Shown: positions 24,333 through 28,622 of the stretch, piece by piece
Position numbering within the stretch: the stretch's first letter is position 1
How the letters are laid out: each line of letters opens with the position of its first letter
The notes under the pieces: generated by a model
Databases searched by the model: none
Told to the model about the DNA's origin: nothing
The model's input: only the letters and a program-made list of their open reading frames with translations
NCBI GenBank assembly: GCA_038106885.1
Contig: JAYNFX010000017.1
Span: 1 to 28,622, forward strand
DNA: 28,622 bases
Direction: 5' to 3'
Origin: UBA3537 sp038106885
GTDB taxonomy: Bacteria; Bacteroidota; Bacteroidia; Flavobacteriales; Flavobacteriaceae
Program-made: the position numbers and the translations under genes

Positions 24333-25220
24333 ATGAATGAATTAATAGGAATGGGCGTGGCTTTAGTTACACCATTCAATATTGATGGTACTGTAGATTA
24401 TAAATCATTAAGAGGTTTAGTTGAATATAATATTCAAAATGGCACTGACTATTTAGTAATCAGTGGAACAACAGGTGAGAGTGTAACAATAAATAAAGAA
24501 GAAAAGCATAAAATTATTGAAACTGTTGCAACTGTTAATGCAGGTAGATTGCCTTTGGTAATTGGTATTGGAGGAAATAATACAGCAGCAGTTGTTAAGG
24601 AAATTAGAGAGACTGATTTGTCGATATTTGCAGCTGTTCTTTCTGTAGCGCCATACTACAATAAGCCTACACAAGAAGGATTATATCAACATTTCAAAGA
24701 AGTTGCCAAGGTTTGTTCAATTCCTTTGATTTTATATAATGTTCCAGGGCGCACATCAAAAAACATGGAGCCATCAACAACACTTCGTCTAGCCAGAGAT
24801 TTTAAAAATATTATAGCTGTTAAAGAAGCTGGTAATGACCCTGATCAATACTTAGAGCTACTTAATAACAAACCCAAAGATTTTTTAATCATTTCTGGTG
24901 ATGATGATTTAGTTTTAGATGTTGTTTTAAAAGGAGGAGCAGGTGTGATATCAGTAATTGGACAAGCCTTAGTTAAAGATTTTTCAGAAATGATTCATAA
25001 AGGATTAGATGGTGATGAAATAGCTTCGAAAAATATTGAGAAAAAGGTAATGCCTTTGATTAAACTTATTTTCAAAGAAAATAATCCTGCAGGGATTAAA
25101 GCAGTTCTTAATTTAATGGGTTTATGTAATGACGTGGTAAGACTGCCTCTTGTGCCTGCCTCAAATAAGTTGAGACTTGAAATTGAAAAAAATATTTCCT
25201 CTTTTAAGTTATTCAATTAA
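24333..25220 (+). CDS. dapA: 4-hydroxy-tetrahydrodipicolinate synthase
   Basis: DapA condenses pyruvate with aspartate semialdehyde at the entry to the diaminopimelate/lysine pathway. The 295-residue TIM-barrel protein has GTTGES at 45-50, the catalytic Tyr135 in LYNVPGRTS (134-142) with Arg140, and the Schiff-base Lys164 in IAVKEAGND. All active-site residues of the family are present. dapF, a later step of the same pathway, lies some 12 kb earlier in this window. It follows DUF6913 with zero spacing. Confidence 0.97.
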   Translation: MNELIGMGVALVTPFNIDGTVDYKSLRGLVEYNIQNGTDYLVISGTTGESVTINKEEKHKIIETVATVNAGRLPLVIGIGGNNTAAVVKEIRETDLSIFAAVLSVAPYYNKPTQEGLYQHFKEVAKVCSIPLILYNVPGRTSKNMEPSTTLRLARDFKNIIAVKEAGNDPDQYLELLNNKPKDFLIISGDDDLVLDVVLKGGAGVISVIGQALVKDFSEMIHKGLDGDEIASKNIEKKVMPLIKLIFKENNPAGIKAVLNLMGLCNDVVRLPLVPASNKLRLEIEKNISSFKLFN

Positions 25221-25260
25221 CTTGTATTAAAAGGAGTTTTTATTATCCGTATAAAAAATG

Positions 25261-25268
25261 TATTTTTG
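25261..25268 (+). promoter_or_regulatory. -7 promoter box of the bamD operon
   Basis: TATTTTTG fits TAnnTTTG, with TTTT 19 bases upstream at the -33 position. The predicted start near 25274 gives a leader of about 19 bases before the bamD ATG. It would drive bamD, rpoZ, coaBC, the DUF4835 gene and recN. Confidence 0.5.
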
Positions 25269-25292
25269 TCCCCCTCAATTTTATATAGTTTG

Positions 25293-26102
25293 ATGAGAAA
25301 ATTTACATACATATTAGTTGTTTTATACTTAACATCTTGTAGTGAGTATCAAAATGTACTAAAGAATGATGATATTTCTGCCAAATTTAAACTGGGTACT
25401 GAATTATATGAAGCTGGAAAATTTGAAAAAGCTAATAGGCTTTTTTTACAAATAGTTCCTAAATATCGTGGTAAACCTCAGGCAGAGAAGCTAATGTATA
25501 TGCATTCTAAGTCATACTACCAAACTAACGATTTTTATACATCAAATTATAAAATGGAACAGTTTGTTGAATCATATCCTAAAAGTGAGCGAGTTGATGA
25601 GATGGCCTTTCTCGCAGCTAAAAGTTATTATTACCTTTCACCCAAATATTCCAAAGATCAGACTGAAACAATTGAAGCTCTTGAGAAGCTTCAGGAATTT
25701 ATAAATCGCTATCCTAACTCAAAATATTTTGATCAAGCAAATGATCTAGCCCAAGAGTTGGATTTGAAACTTGAAAAAAAAGCTTACGAAATTGCTCTCC
25801 AGTATAATACTACTGGTCCTTTTCACAGAGATTATAATTCTGCTATAACAGCATTTAATAATTTTTTGGATAACTATCCTGGATCAATATACAGGGAAGA
25901 CGCACTTTTTTATAAATTCGATTCAGCTTACAAACTAGCTGTCAACAGTGTAGTTTGGAAACAGCAAGAACGAACTGATAAAGCGTTAAAATATTACAAA
26001 AGTTTATTGCGTTACTTTCCCGAATCAAAATATCTCGATAAGGCTAATTCGATGCATGAAGAACTTGAAAATTTAAAAAATAATATTATACAAAAAAGTT
26101 AG
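25293..26102 (+). CDS. bamD: Outer-membrane protein assembly factor BamD
   Basis: BamD is the essential lipoprotein of the BAM complex, which folds beta-barrel proteins into the outer membrane. The ATG at 25293 gives 269 residues with a clean lipoprotein signal ending at Cys16 (LTSC); the open TTG at 25266 would put nine unlikely residues before it. Tetratricopeptide-like helical repeats follow, for example KLGTELYEAGKFEKANRLF and the YPNSKYFDQA and FPESKYLDKA repeat ends. It is the first gene of an operon with rpoZ five bases downstream. Confidence 0.94.
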   Translation: MRKFTYILVVLYLTSCSEYQNVLKNDDISAKFKLGTELYEAGKFEKANRLFLQIVPKYRGKPQAEKLMYMHSKSYYQTNDFYTSNYKMEQFVESYPKSERVDEMAFLAAKSYYYLSPKYSKDQTETIEALEKLQEFINRYPNSKYFDQANDLAQELDLKLEKKAYEIALQYNTTGPFHRDYNSAITAFNNFLDNYPGSIYREDALFYKFDSAYKLAVNSVVWKQQERTDKALKYYKSLLRYFPESKYLDKANSMHEELENLKNNIIQKS

Positions 26103-26107
26103 TAACT

Positions 26108-26428
26108 ATGGACTTAAAAAAAGTAAAAGCACCATTAACATCAATTACTTACAATAGAAATGAAATTGATGCTCCAACTGAAAATATATACGAAGCTATT
26201 TCAGCAATTTCTAAACGGGCAGAACAGATAAATACTGATATCCGTAAAGAATTGATAGACAAATTAGAAGAATTTGCTACATACAATGATAGCCTTGAGG
26301 AAGTTTTTGAAAACAAAGAGCAAATTGAAGTTTCAAAATTTTATGAGCGCTTACCTAAACCTCATGCTTTAGCAGTACAAGAATGGTTAGAAGGGAAAAT
26401 TCATCACAGAAACACTTCTGAAGAATAA
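26108..26428 (+). CDS. rpoZ: DNA-directed RNA polymerase subunit omega (Rpb6 family)
   Basis: The omega subunit helps assemble RNA polymerase by holding the C-terminus of beta prime. The 106-residue protein carries the family helix NIYEAISAISKRAEQI at residues 27-42, as in Rpb6/omega (N-x-YE-x-V-x-x-x-x-x-RAxQ). The Bacteroidota form is longer and diverged from E. coli omega and is often annotated only by family; the position between bamD and coaBC supports the call. No catalytic residues are expected. Confidence 0.87.
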   Translation: MDLKKVKAPLTSITYNRNEIDAPTENIYEAISAISKRAEQINTDIRKELIDKLEEFATYNDSLEEVFENKEQIEVSKFYERLPKPHALAVQEWLEGKIHHRNTSEE

Positions 26429-26438
26429 TATATATTAA

Positions 26439-27650
26439 ATGTCTATACTGCGCGGTAAGCATATCATTCTAGGTGTCACAGCTGGTATTGCCGCGTATAA
26501 ATCTCCTCTTTTAGTAAGGCTTTTAAAGAAATCTGGAGCTGATGTCCGAGTTGTTATGACACCGGCAGCAAAAGATTTTGTTACTCCTTTAACTCTTTCT
26601 ACCCTATCTGAAAATCCTGTTGTATCAGATTTTACAAATTTAGATGACGAAAATGATCTTTGGAACAATCATGTTGAACTAGGCATTTGGGCTGATTTAT
26701 TTATTATTGCGCCAGTTACTGCTAACACTCTTTCAAAAATGGTAAATGGTACTAGCGATAATTTTCTGATTGCGACTTATTTATCTGCAAAATGCCCAGT
26801 GTATTTTGCTCCAGCTATGGACCTAGATATGTATAAACATCCAACGACTCAAAAAGGATTTGAAACCCTTCAATCTTATGGTAATATTTTAATTCCATCA
26901 GCATATGGCGAGTTAGCTAGCGGATTAGTTGGTAAAGGAAGAATGGCTGAACCAGAAGATATTTTAAAAACTGTTGAAAATAATATATTAATTGGCCTCC
27001 CGCTTTATGGTAAAAAAGTTTTAATCACTGCAGGTCCAACTTATGAGCAAATTGATCCAGTAAGATTTATAGGCAATTATTCTACAGGGAAAATGGGTGT
27101 AGAACTAGCAGATAGTGCTGCCCGAAAAGGAGCAAGTGTATTTCTTATATGTGGTCCAACAAACTTTGAGCCTAATGAAAGTGGCGTTCAAACAATTAAA
27201 GTTTCTACTGCAGAAGAAATGTACAATAGCGTACATCAGTATTTTGACAAAATAGACGTAGCAATTTTATCTGCTGCTGTAGCAGATTATAAACCTGTAA
27301 ATACATATTCATCAAAGATAAAAAAGTCATCAGGGTCATTAAATTTAGAATTAGAAGAAACTAAAGACATACTCGCTTCCTTGGGTAAATTAAAAAACAA
27401 ACAATTTTTAATTGGATTTGCACTAGAAACTAATAATGAAATTGAAAATGCAAAACTTAAAATTAAATCAAAGAATTTAGATTTTATAGTTATGAACTCT
27501 TTAAACGATAAAGGAGCGGGATTTGGAAATACTACAAATAAAATCACTATTATTGATAAAGATTTTAATCAAATTGCTTTCCCATTAAAAAACAAGGAAG
27601 ATGTTGCAGATGATATTATTAATGAGCTTATAAAAAAAATAGATGTTTAA
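26439..27650 (+). CDS. coaBC: Bifunctional phosphopantothenoylcysteine decarboxylase / phosphopantothenate-cysteine ligase
   Basis: CoaBC makes 4'-phosphopantetheine from 4'-phosphopantothenate, cysteine and a nucleotide triphosphate in coenzyme A synthesis. The N-terminal CoaC flavoprotein (about 1-185) has GVTAGIAAYK, the active-site His78 (NNHVELG) and PVTANT at 92-97. The motif PxMNxxMW reads PAMDLDMY (125-132), and the cysteine of the ACGxxGxGRM loop is replaced by Ser161 (ASGLVGKGRM). The CoaB part (about 190-403) has ITAGPTYEQIDPVRFI, NYSTGKMG, SAAVADYKP and the lysine cluster KIKK. It starts 10 bases after rpoZ and overlaps the next gene by eight bases. Confidence 0.95.
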   Translation: MSILRGKHIILGVTAGIAAYKSPLLVRLLKKSGADVRVVMTPAAKDFVTPLTLSTLSENPVVSDFTNLDDENDLWNNHVELGIWADLFIIAPVTANTLSKMVNGTSDNFLIATYLSAKCPVYFAPAMDLDMYKHPTTQKGFETLQSYGNILIPSAYGELASGLVGKGRMAEPEDILKTVENNILIGLPLYGKKVLITAGPTYEQIDPVRFIGNYSTGKMGVELADSAARKGASVFLICGPTNFEPNESGVQTIKVSTAEEMYNSVHQYFDKIDVAILSAAVADYKPVNTYSSKIKKSSGSLNLELEETKDILASLGKLKNKQFLIGFALETNNEIENAKLKIKSKNLDFIVMNSLNDKGAGFGNTTNKITIIDKDFNQIAFPLKNKEDVADDIINELIKKIDV

Positions 27651-28536
27651 AAAGATATTTTTATTGATTTTTCTTTTTTGTTTTTGTTTTGTAAAAGCTC
27701 AAGAGTTAAATTGTAATTTAGTTGTTAATGCTCAACAGACTGGTAATGAGAATGTTCAAGTTTTTAAGACTCTTGAAAAACAATTATCTGATTTTGTAAA
27801 CAATACTACATGGACTAATAAAGAATTCGAGCCCTTTGAAAGAATAGATTGTAGCATGGTAATTACAATAATTGATTACAATTCTGATTCATTTCAAGCT
27901 ACCATTCAAATTCAGTCTGCAAGACCTGTTCATAATTCAAATTATTCCACACCAGTTTATAATTTTAACGATAGAGATTTTAATTTTAAATATTTAGAAT
28001 ATCAAAATTTAAATTTTAATTCTAAACAATTTGAATCAAATCTTATATCGGTCATTGCATTTCATGCTTACATCATTTTAGGTATGGACGCAGATACTTT
28101 TGAACTTAATGGTGGGCAAAATTATTTTGATATTGCTAGAGATATTGCTAATTATTCTCAAATAGGAAATGTTGAGGGATGGCAACCAGCTAGAGGAGGA
28201 GATCAATCAAGAAGAGCACTAATTGATCAAATAATGTCAAAGACCTATTCTGAATTTAGATCCGTTCTTTATGATTACCATAGAAATGGTTTAGATAATA
28301 TGTCTGGTGATATTAAGGAAGCAAAAAATTCAATTGCAAATACATTGTTGAGTTTTGATAATCTTTACAAAAGAAGGCCAAATTCATTTGTTGCAAGAGT
28401 TTTTTTTGATGCCAAAGTAGATGAGATTTCTGATATTTTTAGTGGTGGCCCTAGTGTAAAAATCTCTGATTTGGTTTCTATGCTAACAAAAGTGGCTCCT
28501 ATTTATTCTAGTAACTGGAAGAAAATTAAATTTTAA
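27643..28536 (+). CDS. DUF4835 family exported protein
   Basis: A 297-residue secreted protein of the DUF4835 family, found across Bacteroidota between coaBC and recN. A signal peptide (residues 1-19, FVKA then QE) precedes the mature chain. The early segment ELNCNLVVNAQQTGNENVQVFKTLEKQL and GMDADTFELNGGQNYFDIARDIANYSQ (about 147-174) are the features I recall as conserved. Only one cysteine pair candidate is present (C24, C50). Function is unknown; the link with bamD in one operon makes an envelope role plausible. The start overlaps the coaBC end by eight bases. Confidence 0.85.
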   Translation: MFKKIFLLIFLFCFCFVKAQELNCNLVVNAQQTGNENVQVFKTLEKQLSDFVNNTTWTNKEFEPFERIDCSMVITIIDYNSDSFQATIQIQSARPVHNSNYSTPVYNFNDRDFNFKYLEYQNLNFNSKQFESNLISVIAFHAYIILGMDADTFELNGGQNYFDIARDIANYSQIGNVEGWQPARGGDQSRRALIDQIMSKTYSEFRSVLYDYHRNGLDNMSGDIKEAKNSIANTLLSFDNLYKRRPNSFVARVFFDAKVDEISDIFSGGPSVKISDLVSMLTKVAPIYSSNWKKIKF

Positions 28537-28622
28537 ATGCTAACAAAACTACACATAAAGAATTATGCTATTATTGAAAATCTTGATGTAGATTTTGTTA
28601 CTGGTCTTACTACGATTACTGG
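28537..28622 (+). CDS. recN: DNA repair protein RecN, N-terminal fragment (cut by window end)
   Basis: Only the first 28 codons are in the window. They read MLTKLHIKNYAIIENLDVDF followed by VTGLTTITG, which matches the start of RecN, an SMC-like ATPase for double-strand break repair; the Walker A motif should come next, outside the window. The ATG follows the DUF4835 stop codon with no gap, so it belongs to the bamD operon. This start is the natural one, and the fragment is cut by the window boundary rather than truncated biologically. Confidence 0.88.
   Translation, partial: MLTKLHIKNYAIIENLDVDFVTGLTTIT

Noticed and set aside
25258..25293. 11-codon frame whose TGA overlaps the bamD ATG, with AAGGAG 21 bases upstream of its ATG
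   Set aside because: The predicted bamD transcription start (about 25274) falls inside this frame, so it would not be translated from that mRNA; the composition shows no attenuator-like codon run.

Overview
The window is a housekeeping stretch of an AT-rich chromosome from the Bacteroidota, most likely a marine member of the Flavobacteriaceae. This rests on (i) flavobacterial family markers (DUF6095, DUF4249 next to a TonB-dependent receptor, DUF6913 upstream of dapA, DUF4835 beside coaBC); (ii) a 480-residue GAPDH with a long N-terminal extension, a monomeric isocitrate dehydrogenase and the order bamD-rpoZ-coaBC-DUF4835-recN; (iii) repeated Bacteroidota-type -7 promoter boxes (TAnnTTTG); and (iv) no clear Shine-Dalgarno sequences before most genes.

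Layout. 1-533 is the 3' end of a 23S rRNA gene, followed by 5S rRNA and a strong terminator, all on +. 892-5134 (-) reads TonB-dependent receptor, DUF4249 lipoprotein, murQ, DUF6095 membrane protein. 5209-11797 (-) holds monomeric NADP-isocitrate dehydrogenase, rplS with a structured leader, trmD, a long GAPDH and an HtrA/DegP protease. 11919-14461 (+) is a cell-wall block: dapF, mltG and a secreted lysozyme-like protein. 14458-17057 (-) is the operon dnaA, low-molecular-weight phosphatase, tetrapyrrole-methylase-fold methyltransferase. A short divergent control region separates dnaA from a hot-dog thioesterase (+). ribD (-) is divergent from GNAT, prmC and ligA (+). A two-gene split 5'-nucleotidase (-) follows. 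Then come DUF6913-dapA (+) and the operon bamD, rpoZ, coaBC, DUF4835, recN (+, recN cut by the window end).

How the parts work together. Several genes serve the envelope: DapA and DapF make meso-diaminopimelate, MltG and the lysozyme-like protein act on the glycan strands, MurQ recycles N-acetylmuramic acid 6-phosphate, HtrA handles periplasmic proteins, and BamD inserts outer-membrane proteins such as the TonB-dependent receptor. Others serve translation and replication (rRNA, L19, TrmD, PrmC, omega, DnaA, LigA, RecN) and cofactors (RibD for riboflavin, CoaBC for coenzyme A).

I saw no mobile element, prophage, CRISPR array, tRNA gene or defence island, and no obviously new multi-gene system. 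The points most worth a second look are regulatory: a leader hairpin before rplS, symmetric repeats in the dnaA/thioesterase divergent region, a near-leaderless dapF transcript, a ribD reading frame with no ordinary start codon at its homology-supported N-terminus, and identical initially transcribed sequences before trmD and gap. Apart from the rRNA genes, no gap between genes exceeds about 250 bases.
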